Shown: positions 15,479 to 24,569 of the stretch, one piece after another
Position numbering within the stretch: position 1 is the stretch's first letter
Layout: each line of letters opens with the position of its first letter
Origin: Pyrodictiaceae archaeon
GTDB taxonomy: Archaea; Thermoproteota; Thermoprotei_A; Sulfolobales; Pyrodictiaceae
Length of the DNA stretch: 57,859 nt
Assembly: GCA_027046265.1 (NCBI GenBank)
Contig: JALTZF010000057.1
Coordinates: 1-57,859, forward strand
Direction of reading: 5' to 3'
The notes under the pieces: model-generated
What the model saw: only the letters and a program-made list of their open reading frames with translations
What the model was told of the DNA's origin: nothing
Database searches by the model: none
Translations under genes and position numbers: made by a program

Positions 15479-17020
15479 TTATGCTTGTGCTCTATAATAA
15501 GCCATTTGTCTCGCTTTTTCATAGCATGCTATGAGCATATCGGCAGTTTTCTCGGGCCTAAACAGCTCTTCGACTCTCGCGACACAGTTTCCTCTAATCC
15601 TCTCTTCTTCAGTAAGATCGTCTTCTACATGGCTCTGCAGGGTATTCATGGCACCAGCAAGCACCGAGGGGTCTTCTGGTTCTACTAGGAGTCCTGTACC
15701 ATTATCTGGGTCTTCTCGTAGGTCTATTACGATCTCTTTTAGGCCGCCTACAGCTGAGGCTATTACGGGTGTTCCTACAGCCATGGATTCTATTGCTACT
15801 ATGCCAAAGGGCTCCCAGCGTGACGGCATTAGTGTAGCTGTGGCGACGTAGTATAGTGACTTGTATAGCATGGGGTTAAGCTTGCACTTGAGCATTACTG
15901 CTCGTCCCCGGTGCTGGTTTATTAGTGAGGCTATGTACGATTCGTAGCCGTGATCGCCTACTGGTATGCCTAGGATGAGTAGTCTTGCAGAGCGATTATG
16001 CTCTAATGCCTTGATTGCAATGTCGAAACCCTTCTGGGGGGTTATCCTGCCCGAGACTATGTAGAGTGGGCCGCCATACTCGAGCCGGCCCACCTTGTCG
16101 GGGCAACTTTTCAATGCTTCGCTTACGAGCTTCCACCTTAGCTCTCTACGGCTTGTAGAACTATACCTTTCTGAAATCCATGACTTGACTTCATCTATGC
16201 TCCACGTGGTAGAGTTGTAGACTACACAGCTCTTCTCCTTAAGCCACCAGCCGTACTTCGAGAGTATCTCGCCTAGGTACCCGTGGCTCACTGATGTGAA
16301 CACATCACTTTCAAGCACACCAAAGTACTCTACACAACCTCCAACACTGCTCCACACCTTGCTATATGGCTCATATGCATACCCATCCTTACGCCAAACA
16401 GGGTGTAGCCTGTCGGGAAGACCTGCCCATGCCTCAGAAGCGTAGTGCCATGGGAAACACTTGCTCGAAGACAAGTGTATAGTGTAGACTAATGGTATAG
16501 CTAGGCCCTTAGACTCAGCTAAATCCTTGAGAGCAACTGCAGCTAGCACAGAGTGCCAGTCGTGAGCATGAACCAGATCGGGAAACCCATACCTTTCAGC
16601 ATAAGCACGGACAGCTCTAGCCAGGAGGACAGCCTTCTCTTCAACATTATCATAGGGGTCGCGCGCGTCAAGCAGAAGCCTAGTAGGCGTGTCCAGACCC
16701 TTAAACAATACTATCTCAACACCATCAAGCAACACATGCTCAGCACCAATACGGTATGTGTACACCCGGCTGTCGGCACTCACGCGCTCCCCGGAAGCCT
16801 CAAAGTCTAAGGACTCAAGTCTAAGTCCACTGCCTGGAGCCAAATGGACGCCATGTGAAGGCATTAGAACCCTAACGTTAAAACCTCTCCTCTTAAGCCC
16901 AGACGCCATGGTTCTTACTGCTTCAGCAAGCCCTCCAACCTTGACTACTCCGGCATACTCAAAAGCTATATGCCAAACCTCTCTAATCTCATCAGGAACA
17001 TACAGCACACATACCACCAA
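15479..17020 (-). CDS. glgA: Glycogen/starch synthase, GT5 family
   Basis: A 513-residue GT-B glycosyltransferase that extends alpha-1,4-glucan from a nucleotide sugar. The N-terminal domain has the GT5 signature KVGGLAEAVRTMASGL (about residues 27-42) and the HAHDWHSVL motif. The C-terminal domain has SGRITPQKGFDIAI and PSRWEPFGIVAIESMAVGTP with the EX7E pair. The start codon is TTG at 17020, with an in-frame GTG next to it. It is divergent from the GlgC-like nucleotidyltransferase, so the pair probably makes glycogen. A TATA-like element lies near 17082-17095 on the minus strand. Confidence 0.9.
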   Translation of the reverse strand: MVVCVLYVPDEIREVWHIAFEYAGVVKVGGLAEAVRTMASGLKRRGFNVRVLMPSHGVHLAPGSGLRLESLDFEASGERVSADSRVYTYRIGAEHVLLDGVEIVLFKGLDTPTRLLLDARDPYDNVEEKAVLLARAVRAYAERYGFPDLVHAHDWHSVLAAVALKDLAESKGLAIPLVYTIHLSSSKCFPWHYASEAWAGLPDRLHPVWRKDGYAYEPYSKVWSSVGGCVEYFGVLESDVFTSVSHGYLGEILSKYGWWLKEKSCVVYNSTTWSIDEVKSWISERYSSTSRRELRWKLVSEALKSCPDKVGRLEYGGPLYIVSGRITPQKGFDIAIKALEHNRSARLLILGIPVGDHGYESYIASLINQHRGRAVMLKCKLNPMLYKSLYYVATATLMPSRWEPFGIVAIESMAVGTPVIASAVGGLKEIVIDLREDPDNGTGLLVEPEDPSVLAGAMNTLQSHVEDDLTEEERIRGNCVARVEELFRPEKTADMLIACYEKARQMAYYRAQA

Positions 17021-17168
17021 AAGACACTAATTACCTCATACTTATTGCCAGACATTCTTTAGGTTATAGAGCTACTAGCATATTATAATATAGTATTTCT
17101 CATAACATAGATACTGTAGAACAATAAGGTTTATCTACGCTTTTTAGTTCAGTCCTAGAAGCAAGAGC

Positions 17169-17177
17169 AGGTTTATC
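17169..17177 (+). promoter_or_regulatory. Candidate TATA element of the GlgC-like gene, repeated upstream
   Basis: AGGTTTATC lies about 33 bases before the ATG at 17206. The same nine bases occur at 17127-17135. One copy may be the promoter and the other a regulatory repeat. Confidence 0.3.
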
Positions 17178-17205
17178 ATAACCACCTAAATGAGGTTAAT
17201 AAGGC

Positions 17206-18456
17206 ATGGCTAACGTGGGTACGGCTATAATACCAATTGGAGGTGTTGGATCAAGACTGTATCCGCTAACTGTAGATACGTCAAAGGCTATGGTGCGCTT
17301 TCTCACAAGACCGCTCCTAGACTTCATAGTCACTATGCTAGCAGTACAAGGCATAAGAGTAGTCTACATGGGTGTAAGCGGATACCACAACTATGTCCAA
17401 GTATACGACTACTTCGGCTCTGGGAGAGTCATAGCGCAGCGCCTAGGCCTAGAGAGAGACGAGTTTAGGATAAGATATATGCCAAACATTATATCTCGTG
17501 GTAATGCAGAGGCTATACTCACAATAGTCAAGTACTACCGTATCGACGAACCATTTATTGTGGCACAGTGCGATAACGTCTTCGACGGACTTGACATACA
17601 AGACCTGGCAGAATACACCCTAAGAAACCAGTGCGATATGACGATAGTGCTTTATGAAGTTGAAGAGCCTAAGGACATTAAGCGTTTTGGTGTAGCAGAA
17701 CTCCGTGAAGACGGGCTCCTTGCCAGGTTTGTCGAGAAACCAAAGACTATAGAGGAGGCGCCTTCACGATTAATAAACACGGGTATATACATGATAAACC
17801 CTTCATCTATACTAGACTTCTTTGATAGCGGGCAAGGCAAGAAAATGTATGAGGATGGACTGCTCGACTTTGGGCGACACGTTATTCCCTCAATGATAGA
17901 GCAGGGCTACCGCATTTGTGGCTATACTATGATGGGGGTATGGTTTGATATAGGTACACCTGAAACCTATATGGAGGCCACATTCTATTTCCTCCGCTTG
18001 CTGCCAACAAGAGTGTTCAATGTTGACTTCATGTATGGCAGGCTGAGAGTACTAGGTAAGAGCAAGTTGTCGCGTGAAGCCCAACAGAAAATGGTCGAGA
18101 TGATACGGGATGGCAAGCTTTTTGTTGGAGGAGATGTCCTCGTAGGGAGGCATACTAGTATTGGTAGTGGTGTTAGGCTCCGAAGCTCTGTAGTAGATAA
18201 CTATGTAGTCGTTTCAGATGATGTCATAGTGGAGGATTCTATCGTAATGGATAGAGTCTACATAGGCCGTGGTGCTAGGATTAGGAATAGTATAATAGGA
18301 CGCCACTCGTACATAGACGAAGGCGCAGTTATCGATAACAGTATTATAGGGAATAACGTCTTTATTGGGCGAGGTGCACGAGTAATAGACTCAAAGATAT
18401 GGCCTGGTAGGTATGTGCCGTCGCACGTCACGTTTACAAGTGTAACACTGCCCTAA
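17206..18456 (+). CDS. Sugar-phosphate nucleotidyltransferase with left-handed beta-helix (GlgC-like)
   Basis: A 416-residue enzyme. The N-terminal Rossmann-like transferase domain has GGVGSRLYPLTVDTSKAMV (about residues 12-30), and VEKP occurs later (RFVEKPKTIEEA). The last 120 residues are hexapeptide repeats of a left-handed beta-helix (for example VLVGRHTSIGSGVRLRSSVV). The usual Pro of the KP motif is replaced by Ala (SKAMV). It would make ADP- or UDP-glucose for the divergent glycogen synthase. The exact nucleotide is not evident from the sequence. Confidence 0.8.
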   Translation: MANVGTAIIPIGGVGSRLYPLTVDTSKAMVRFLTRPLLDFIVTMLAVQGIRVVYMGVSGYHNYVQVYDYFGSGRVIAQRLGLERDEFRIRYMPNIISRGNAEAILTIVKYYRIDEPFIVAQCDNVFDGLDIQDLAEYTLRNQCDMTIVLYEVEEPKDIKRFGVAELREDGLLARFVEKPKTIEEAPSRLINTGIYMINPSSILDFFDSGQGKKMYEDGLLDFGRHVIPSMIEQGYRICGYTMMGVWFDIGTPETYMEATFYFLRLLPTRVFNVDFMYGRLRVLGKSKLSREAQQKMVEMIRDGKLFVGGDVLVGRHTSIGSGVRLRSSVVDNYVVVSDDVIVEDSIVMDRVYIGRGARIRNSIIGRHSYIDEGAVIDNSIIGNNVFIGRGARVIDSKIWPGRYVPSHVTFTSVTLP

Positions 18457-18701
18457 ACCTCTTAGATTACTACTGCACATGTGTACTAGCTACAGGTACA
18501 GTAATCCATGTTTTAGCTCTACTAGTCTTTACTGTACTTTACTGTATTCTGGCTGACAAGCCTAACATAACTACAAAGACTATAGTGAAGAAGAGTGCGG
18601 AGCCGTTTAAGAGCATTGACCTGAGGAAGCGGTTATAGCATTCGTTGCATCTCTCTTAGATGCCTCCTAAGCAGATTAGAGTACTAGTAAGTAAGAAGAC
18701 A

Positions 18702-18763
18702 TAGGAAGCAAGAGGATAGACTACTAGACCTCTTAGCGGCCATTCCCCGGCTCTTGCTTCCTA
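18702..18763. repeat. 13-bp inverted repeat at the 3' end of the CDF gene
   Basis: TAGGAAGCAAGAG (18702-18714) and CTCTTGCTTCCTA (18751-18763) are perfect reverse complements 36 bases apart, spanning the stop codon of the transporter at 18733. It may be a terminator or RNA-stability hairpin. The rest of the 276-base gap (18457-18732) shows no gene. Confidence 0.5.
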
Positions 18764-19638
18764 CTATTCTTATTGTTCTTTTCTGTTTTCCCGTGCTCAA
18801 TATGTATGGTCACATCGCAATTGTACTCAGCCATCCTCTCCGCTACCTCGTCGGCAAGAAGGTGAGCCATTTCTGGTGACATGTCACGTGGGGGCTTGAC
18901 TATTGCGTCACCAATGCATGTTTGCTCGTCGAGCATCCTAAGCCTAACCCTTATCGGCTTCAGTCCTCGTAGCCTAGCTTCTTCGTCGAACATGTAGTGT
19001 AGTTTTTCGGGGGCAGTATCTGAGACCATACGCATCAAATAGTGATGCGCTTCTATAGCCTCCTTAACTATGTACGCAAGGATAATTACTGCACCAGCTA
19101 AGTCGTATACGTAGCTCATTAAGCTGCCTAGAAGAGCACCAATAGCGGATATAGCGCTTTCTAAGAGTTCTGAGGCTGTAAACCCCGAGTAGACTACGAT
19201 TACTGGGTCAAGCCTTCTCCCAATAGCTATTGCTAGACCATAGAATAATGCGCCAATAATTGCTGCTGGTACTGCTGTGATACTAACACTATAACCTTCA
19301 ATGCCAGCTATTACAGCGGCTACCGAGACTCCAGCAACAAACATGTAAGCAGCTAAGCTGGCTACAATGCCGCCATAACGAAGCCTTGTATGCCCATAAG
19401 GGTGGTCTATGTCTGGTGGAGAGGAGCCCAGCCTTAAATAGTGAAGTACAGCTATTAGCCCTGCAAGACTCGAGAAACACGTAAGAGCATCGACTAGCAG
19501 AGCGCGACTACCAGACTCTAGAGCACCAAGAGTCTTAACAACTGCACCCGCTACTATCAATGCAACAAAGACTGCAAGCTTACTACTTCCTAGTCTGTAG
19601 TACTGTTGGCTAAGCCTATGACTCTGAGTTCTCTTCAT
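18733..19638 (-). CDS. Cation diffusion facilitator (CDF) transporter, atypical metal site
   Basis: A 301-residue membrane protein with six hydrophobic segments and a C-terminal cytoplasmic domain of the CDF metal-efflux family. The loop motif HPYGHTRLRYG matches the family. Compared with YiiP, the transmembrane metal site looks altered: TM2 reads DALTC where DxxxD is usual, and TM5 reads LESAIS where HxxxD is usual, leaving Asp, Cys, Glu and Ser. The C terminus is Lys/Asn-rich. It likely exports a divalent cation but may differ in ion choice. Confidence 0.75.
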   Translation of the reverse strand: MKRTQSHRLSQQYYRLGSSKLAVFVALIVAGAVVKTLGALESGSRALLVDALTCFSSLAGLIAVLHYLRLGSSPPDIDHPYGHTRLRYGGIVASLAAYMFVAGVSVAAVIAGIEGYSVSITAVPAAIIGALFYGLAIAIGRRLDPVIVVYSGFTASELLESAISAIGALLGSLMSYVYDLAGAVIILAYIVKEAIEAHHYLMRMVSDTAPEKLHYMFDEEARLRGLKPIRVRLRMLDEQTCIGDAIVKPPRDMSPEMAHLLADEVAERMAEYNCDVTIHIEHGKTEKNNKNSRKQEPGNGR

Positions 19639-19746
19639 AAGCTTCTCACAATTATTAGGTGCACGACGGCAAGAATGATAATAAGTTTTTGGTTTAAAAT
19701 ACAGTTATTGGGTTGTATACATAGACTTGGAGTCTTATAGCGTTAG

Positions 19747-21375
19747 CTACCTTCTCAGCATGATGCCAACAATTATTGTTACTATAACGAACAATGCTAT
19801 TACTCCAGCAATAAGAGGTATTGGCGCTCCCTCCCTGACTGTTCCTGTCTTTACAGTTTGTCTCTGTGTCATAGTGAGTGCTGGTGTAGTAGTTGATTGG
19901 GATTGTTCTGTCTGAGTTCTAGTAGTTGATGATTGCGTGGTTGACGTTTCTGTTTTTTGAGGTATTGTGGTTTTTTCTTCTGGAGTTGTAAGAGTAGATG
20001 AGGACGGTGTAGCGGTGGCTATTTCTATGTTGACTGTTGCTAGCTTGTTGAAGCTTACTCTAGGCTGTGAAATCATCACTGTAGGAGAGGCTGGCTCAAG
20101 AGTTACCAGTGTTGGGACAAGGCTACTAGTTCCAGGCACAATCATATCTAGTAGAACTATATTGTTTACTAGCTGCTGAAAACTTTCGGCATACACCATT
20201 AGAGTCTTTTCTGCAAGCTTATCAGGATTGCCTTCACCGAGTATGCGGGTACGATGCCCTTCATAGCTTACCTCTATCCGTGCTCTCTGTAAAGGTTCTA
20301 TAGTCGATACTGTCAGCTTAAACTCTGACATGCTTGGCGGGACAACAGTTGTCGGTTTAACAGATGCAGAGCTCATTTGCATAATAGCTATTTGTAGCTC
20401 TGGGCTCTGCTTAGCAAATGGTGCGAGGAGGGCAGCAAGTATTTGTGGTGTAAACTGGCTTAGTTCAGAAGTTATCCTAAGAGATTTCTTGATGTCTCCC
20501 TGCATTCTGCTCTCATATTCTAAGCTGAACTCTACCCTTTTCCCAGTAGCATAGTATTCTAGGCTTCCGTGTATACTCCCCCTAACGCTGTAAGGCTCCT
20601 CTAGAAGGCTCCTAATCTTCTCAACATCGCTTTGAGCCGCGCCTTGTTCAACAGCTTTTCTAAGCATTTCATCAATATTAATGTCCACTACAATACTTAC
20701 ATCAACAACGTCTCCATCTTGCCGTACATCTAATTCCCTAATATCGACATAGGTTATCCCCATTGATGCAAGTTGACTACGTACTTCTTTGAGACTCGGC
20801 ACTGTATATTGTCTCTTCACACCCTCAATATGCAGTTTGACTGCTAGTGTTAAGTAGTATATATCGTGCTGAGTTATATTGATGGCTTTGATGTCCACAA
20901 GGAAACTCTGCAGGCCATTCTTGAGCAGAGAAAAGTTGCCTATCAATGAGAATACGCCATTTCCATTGTTGAAGTTTGTGACACCATAGAGTCTCCCAAT
21001 TGCTTTCTGATCTTCTCTAAAGCTTTCATTGCTTAATAGTATGCTAGCTTTTACGCTAAGCAAGTTGTAGTACTCATTTTCATCTATCGTAGATTTCATT
21101 ACTACAGTTATAGTGAGGTTTTCTGGTAGCGAATTAGGCTGGGCTGCTTCTAGTATTGCTTGTGCAGTGTATACAGGCTTAATAGCACCATCAGGATAGA
21201 TTAAGATCTTGAATGTTGCGTTTTCAACAATGAGTTGCGCTTGTGCCCGAATAGGGGCACTGGGCATACCCGTTTGTGCTTTAACTACTAAGGGAAGTAG
21301 AATTAAGAGCAAGGCTATACATGATATGGGGATGAGGACTCTAGATTGATTGTTCAAATGCTTCCTACCCTCCAA
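19747..21375 (-). CDS. Secreted surface protein with Thr/Ser stalk and C-terminal anchor
   Basis: A 542-residue protein of unknown function. It begins with a signal segment (SCIALLLILLPLVVKAQTG), then about 400 residues of mixed alpha/beta body. A Thr/Ser/Gln-rich stalk follows (about 455-515, such as STTRTQTEQSQSTTTPA), then a C-terminal membrane helix (PLIAGVIALFVIVTIIVGIML) and two Arg. This architecture is typical of crenarchaeal cell-surface proteins, with the stalk probably glycosylated. A TATA-like CTATTTATAAC lies upstream near 21445 on the minus strand. The ligand is unknown. Confidence 0.65.
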   Translation of the reverse strand: MEGRKHLNNQSRVLIPISCIALLLILLPLVVKAQTGMPSAPIRAQAQLIVENATFKILIYPDGAIKPVYTAQAILEAAQPNSLPENLTITVVMKSTIDENEYYNLLSVKASILLSNESFREDQKAIGRLYGVTNFNNGNGVFSLIGNFSLLKNGLQSFLVDIKAINITQHDIYYLTLAVKLHIEGVKRQYTVPSLKEVRSQLASMGITYVDIRELDVRQDGDVVDVSIVVDINIDEMLRKAVEQGAAQSDVEKIRSLLEEPYSVRGSIHGSLEYYATGKRVEFSLEYESRMQGDIKKSLRITSELSQFTPQILAALLAPFAKQSPELQIAIMQMSSASVKPTTVVPPSMSEFKLTVSTIEPLQRARIEVSYEGHRTRILGEGNPDKLAEKTLMVYAESFQQLVNNIVLLDMIVPGTSSLVPTLVTLEPASPTVMISQPRVSFNKLATVNIEIATATPSSSTLTTPEEKTTIPQKTETSTTQSSTTRTQTEQSQSTTTPALTMTQRQTVKTGTVREGAPIPLIAGVIALFVIVTIIVGIMLRR

Positions 21376-21496
21376 GTATTATTACCTGTATCTGTAGTAG
21401 TGGTCAATCGGTTTATCTATACGAAAAGCCTAATAAGTTGTAGTGTTATAAATAGTCTACAACTATATATTTAAGATATATACGTTCCAGAATATC

Positions 21497-21865
21497 CTAG
21501 AGGTTGGGGCTGTATGTGTAAGGCTCAATGAGGCCCCTACCGGCCCTATAAAGCTCTAACGGGTCACAGTTATAGAAGGTTAACACACCAAGCTTTACTA
21601 CCTCGTCTATGCAAGGTTTTCGTCGAACAAGAGAAACTAGTCTCCGGTGCTCAGGCCTTGTATCTAAGAGCATTCTAAGCATTCTCTCGAGCACTCTTTT
21701 GCCATCACTATTAAGGCATTCATTCTTATCAAAGAACATCTGTGAGTTACTGAGAAGATACTCATACTGCTCACAGAGCTCCCTTCTATATCCCTCTCTA
21801 CAACACTTACTGCCCCCAATACAGTACAACCCCATAAGTACATATGCAAGTAAGCCTTCTCCCAT
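21497..21865 (-). CDS. Small Cys-rich protein of unknown function
   Basis: A protein of about 122 residues from the ATG at 21865; a TTG at 21874, directly next to the Nudix stop, is the alternative. It has six Cys, including GSKCCREGYRRELC near the N terminus and single Cys later, and is otherwise helical and charged. It follows the Nudix gene by only a few bases, so the two are probably one transcript. The Cys pattern might bind a metal. No family is recognised. Confidence 0.5.
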   Translation of the reverse strand: MGEGLLAYVLMGLYCIGGSKCCREGYRRELCEQYEYLLSNSQMFFDKNECLNSDGKRVLERMLRMLLDTRPEHRRLVSLVRRKPCIDEVVKLGVLTFYNCDPLELYRAGRGLIEPYTYSPNL

Positions 21866-21874
21866 CAAATTCAA

Positions 21875-22396
21875 TTAAATAGTCTCGGTTCTCAACGGTT
21901 CAAGCACACACTTGCCTAGAAAACCATTGTAGACCATTTCGCGGAGTCTTCTTACAACTGCTCGAGCGCCAGGTGTCAAGTCTAGCTTGTCAAGTTCATC
22001 TAGTGCAACAAACTTAGCTTCTACAGCATCGGTGCCAGCCACGGGCTCTCCCCCATTATACTCTATAAGAAAATCTATGAGAACATAGTGTGTGATACCC
22101 CAAGGAGTCTCAGCCACGAGCTCATGGACATGAACTACACCAAGTGGGCGCCCTTTAAGCCCTGTCTCCTCCCAAAGCTCCCTAACAACAGCTTCTTGCA
22201 GACTCTCACCAGGCTCAACATGTCCGCCAGGAAAAGTCCAAAGACCCTCAAAGGGTGGGCAGCAACGGCGCACCATGAGGACCTCTAGTACCCCATTATT
22301 GTTTCTCAACACTATAGCGCCAACACCCACTACTGGGCCCCGTACGCCTCGCTCAAATTTTGCTCTTCCACCCATACTCTCCCACAACCAGTACAC
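21875..22396 (-). CDS. Nudix hydrolase
   Basis: A hydrolase of up to 173 residues acting on nucleoside diphosphate-linked substrates. The Nudix box is complete: GGHVEPGESLQEAVVRELWEETGL (residues about 52-75), carrying the GX5EX7REUXEEXGU pattern. GLWTFPGG just before it is family-like. ATG starts at 22396 and 22375 are both possible; the second fits the fold better. The substrate is not predictable; ADP-ribose or oxidised nucleotides are common for this group. Confidence 0.85.
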   Translation of the reverse strand: MYWLWESMGGRAKFERGVRGPVVGVGAIVLRNNNGVLEVLMVRRCCPPFEGLWTFPGGHVEPGESLQEAVVRELWEETGLKGRPLGVVHVHELVAETPWGITHYVLIDFLIEYNGGEPVAGTDAVEAKFVALDELDKLDLTPGARAVVRRLREMVYNGFLGKCVLEPLRTETI

Positions 22397-22846
22397 TACG
22401 TATGGGGGTCAAACAATTAATATTAGCTTAGGCTAGAGACGAGGGTGACAGTAGTATTTTTAGTGAAACAGGTCACTAAATCCTTTTGAGACGTGACTTG
22501 GAACTCCACGTTTAATAGATGCTGTAAGCTTGCTATATAATGGAAGATGATATCACTCCCTAAAGGAGGTTCTGACAACAGCACGGTCTTGCCAATCACA
22601 TTATTCTGCGATTCTTTACCGTATTTCATGGCCAACTCTACAGTGTATGTCGCCGAGTGCTACTAATCTTATAGAGTTCATCGAATAATGGGGCGGCTAT
22701 AGTCTAAGCACACTTCTCCTCCTCATACCTCTGACTATTGACTATAGTTACTCAGCTCTCTCACTACTATCCCTGCCTTGAACAGTAGCTATAGTTCTTC
22801 TACAGCATCTCAACCATGTCCACGCTTTTCATGAGGAGATTACAAC
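22397..22846. other. 450-base stretch without a convincing gene
   Basis: The only sizeable frame is 70 codons on the minus strand (22423-22635), which has no clear ribosome site or family and could be a remnant or a small protein. Near the right end GAACAGTAGCTATAGTTC (22781-22798) is an imperfect 18-base palindrome about 50 bases before the next start, a possible operator. Nothing else is evident. Confidence 0.4.
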
Positions 22847-23155
22847 ATGAAGGTATTAGTGTTTAGTTATAGACAAATTAGTAGCCTTGGGTGTGAAATC
22901 GTGGTTGCCCCAGAAGTGTTCGAGTGTAGTGATCCACCTTGCATACATGTAGTGGTAGACTATTCTAAGAAGAGGCTGGCAGTATTCTTAGAGACTAGCG
23001 ATGGAGACATAATATTTATTCCCTTCGACAGGCTCGAGCAAGCGTACAAGACTGCTAGTAGCCTCCTCGCAAGGAGGTTTAGAGAGGCACAAGAGGGTGA
23101 AATAGACGAGCTTGCCAGAGAATATCTTGGTGCTGAGCCTGTAGAGGAGGAGTAG
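22847..23155 (+). CDS. Small acidic protein of unknown function
   Basis: A 102-residue protein whose ATG follows GAGGAG by about 8 bases. It begins with alternating strands (MKVLVFSYRQ, IHVVVDYSKKRLAVFLETSD) and ends with a helix and an acidic tail (LGAEPVEEE). It lies just before coaBC on the same strand, 78 bases away. It has no motif I recognise, and no membrane segment. Confidence 0.55.
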   Translation: MKVLVFSYRQISSLGCEIVVAPEVFECSDPPCIHVVVDYSKKRLAVFLETSDGDIIFIPFDRLEQAYKTASSLLARRFREAQEGEIDELAREYLGAEPVEEE

Positions 23156-23233
23156 TGGAGTCACCGTAAGCCTCACAATAATTAGGACTAGAGGCTTTAG
23201 TCTACACTGCTCGGGGTTAGAGAGTGATACTCC

Positions 23234-24511
23234 ATGAACAGTGATGAAGTGAGCCAAGTTGACTGGCTTGATTGGGGCCAAAGCCATCCTAGCTGGGGTA
23301 TAGTATCTAGCTCTGATAACACTCTTAAGGGCTCATGTATAGTTCTTGGTGTGACGGGGAGCGTGGCTATATATAAGAGTGTTGATGTAGCACGCCAGTT
23401 GATGAGGTGGGGTGCTAGCGTAAGAGTCGTCATGACTAAGGCTGCAACAGAACTCGTGTCGCCCACACTCTTCGAATGGGCTACAGGCCTCCCAGTAGTG
23501 ACGAGGCTAACGGGAGCTGTTGAGCACGTTTCTCTCGCGAGGCGTTGTAGGGCTCTACTCATAGCGCCAGCCACAATGGATACCTTAGCTGACATAGCCT
23601 CTTTCCACGCCTCAGACCCCGTTTCGGCTTTGGCGCAGGAGATGCTTGGACTCGGCAAGCCCGTTCTCGCTGTACCTGTCATGCATCTGGGGATGTGGAG
23701 GAGGACAAGGAGGATAGTTGAGAAGCTGGCGAGGGATGGTGTAGCCTTCATGGAGCCCCGTGTTGAAGGTGAGCAAGCAAAGTACCCAGACCCGTACTTG
23801 GTTGCATGGTGGACAGAGTCAAGGGTGCTCCGTGGCGGCGACCTTGATGGTGTAAATGTTCTTGTTACTGCTGGGCCTACACGTGAGCACATAGATGATG
23901 TACGTGTTGTAACTAATCCTAGTAGTGGGCTCATGGGTGTAAGCATAGCACTGGAAGCAGCGTGGCGAGGTGCTAGGGTAGTACTTGTCCACGGCCCATT
24001 ATCGTGCTGTAGCTGGCTTGGCTGGAAGAACTACCTCGCAAAGACGGTGAGTGTCGAGTCCACGGAGGAGATGCTGGAGAGGGTTCTAGAGGAAGTTAAG
24101 GAGGCTGACATGGTTTTCTATGCTGCTGCACCAGCAGACTACAAGCCAGAGAAGAGGGAAGAGGGCAAAATACCTAGCATAGCTGGCAGTATTAGCCTGG
24201 TTCTTGTGCCTACTAAGAAAATAGTGGAGCACGCCGTCAAAGCTAATCCTGACGCGCTACACGTGGGGTTTACTGCTGAGCCCCTAACTGGCGAGAAGCT
24301 AGTAGCTAAGGCCCTCGAGAAACTAAAGAGATACCATCTAGACCTCATAGCGGCTAATAGCACTGTAGAGGCTGGCTCAGGGTTTGCACACGAGACAAAC
24401 CATATCTACATCGTCTCTAGGGATGGTGTGCTCCGAGAAGTGAGGGCCCACAAGAGGGTTGTTGCCCGGCTACTACTGGATGTTGCATTGCAAAGGTATC
24501 AGGGCAGGTAA
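23234..24511 (+). CDS. coaBC: Phosphopantothenoylcysteine decarboxylase / phosphopantothenate-cysteine ligase
   Basis: A 425-residue bifunctional enzyme of coenzyme A synthesis. Residues about 35-190 are the FMN-binding decarboxylase half (VLGVTGSVAIYKSVDVARQL, the active His in VEHVSLARR, then IAPATMDTLADIA). The PVMH form of the usual PAMN motif is normal in archaeal CoaBC. Residues about 200-420 are the ligase half with VTAGPTREHIDDVRVVTNPS followed by SGLMG, and AAPADYKP. The first 30 residues are variable. Confidence 0.9.
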   Translation: MNSDEVSQVDWLDWGQSHPSWGIVSSSDNTLKGSCIVLGVTGSVAIYKSVDVARQLMRWGASVRVVMTKAATELVSPTLFEWATGLPVVTRLTGAVEHVSLARRCRALLIAPATMDTLADIASFHASDPVSALAQEMLGLGKPVLAVPVMHLGMWRRTRRIVEKLARDGVAFMEPRVEGEQAKYPDPYLVAWWTESRVLRGGDLDGVNVLVTAGPTREHIDDVRVVTNPSSGLMGVSIALEAAWRGARVVLVHGPLSCCSWLGWKNYLAKTVSVESTEEMLERVLEEVKEADMVFYAAAPADYKPEKREEGKIPSIAGSISLVLVPTKKIVEHAVKANPDALHVGFTAEPLTGEKLVAKALEKLKRYHLDLIAANSTVEAGSGFAHETNHIYIVSRDGVLREVRAHKRVVARLLLDVALQRYQGR

Positions 24512-24569
24512 GGGTTTTCTTTCTCTTCTCACACTGTCCCTTATAGAGCCCGAGCTTCTGTGTAGATGT

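Noticed and set aside
22423-22635. 70-codon frame on the minus strand
   Set aside because: No ribosome site, no family pattern and a biased region; mentioned as part of the non-coding stretch but not called as a gene.
23234-24511. CoaBC with an apparently defective decarboxylase half (PVMH, missing Cys)
   Set aside because: The same changes occur in normal archaeal CoaBC such as that of Methanocaldococcus, so they are ordinary for the group.
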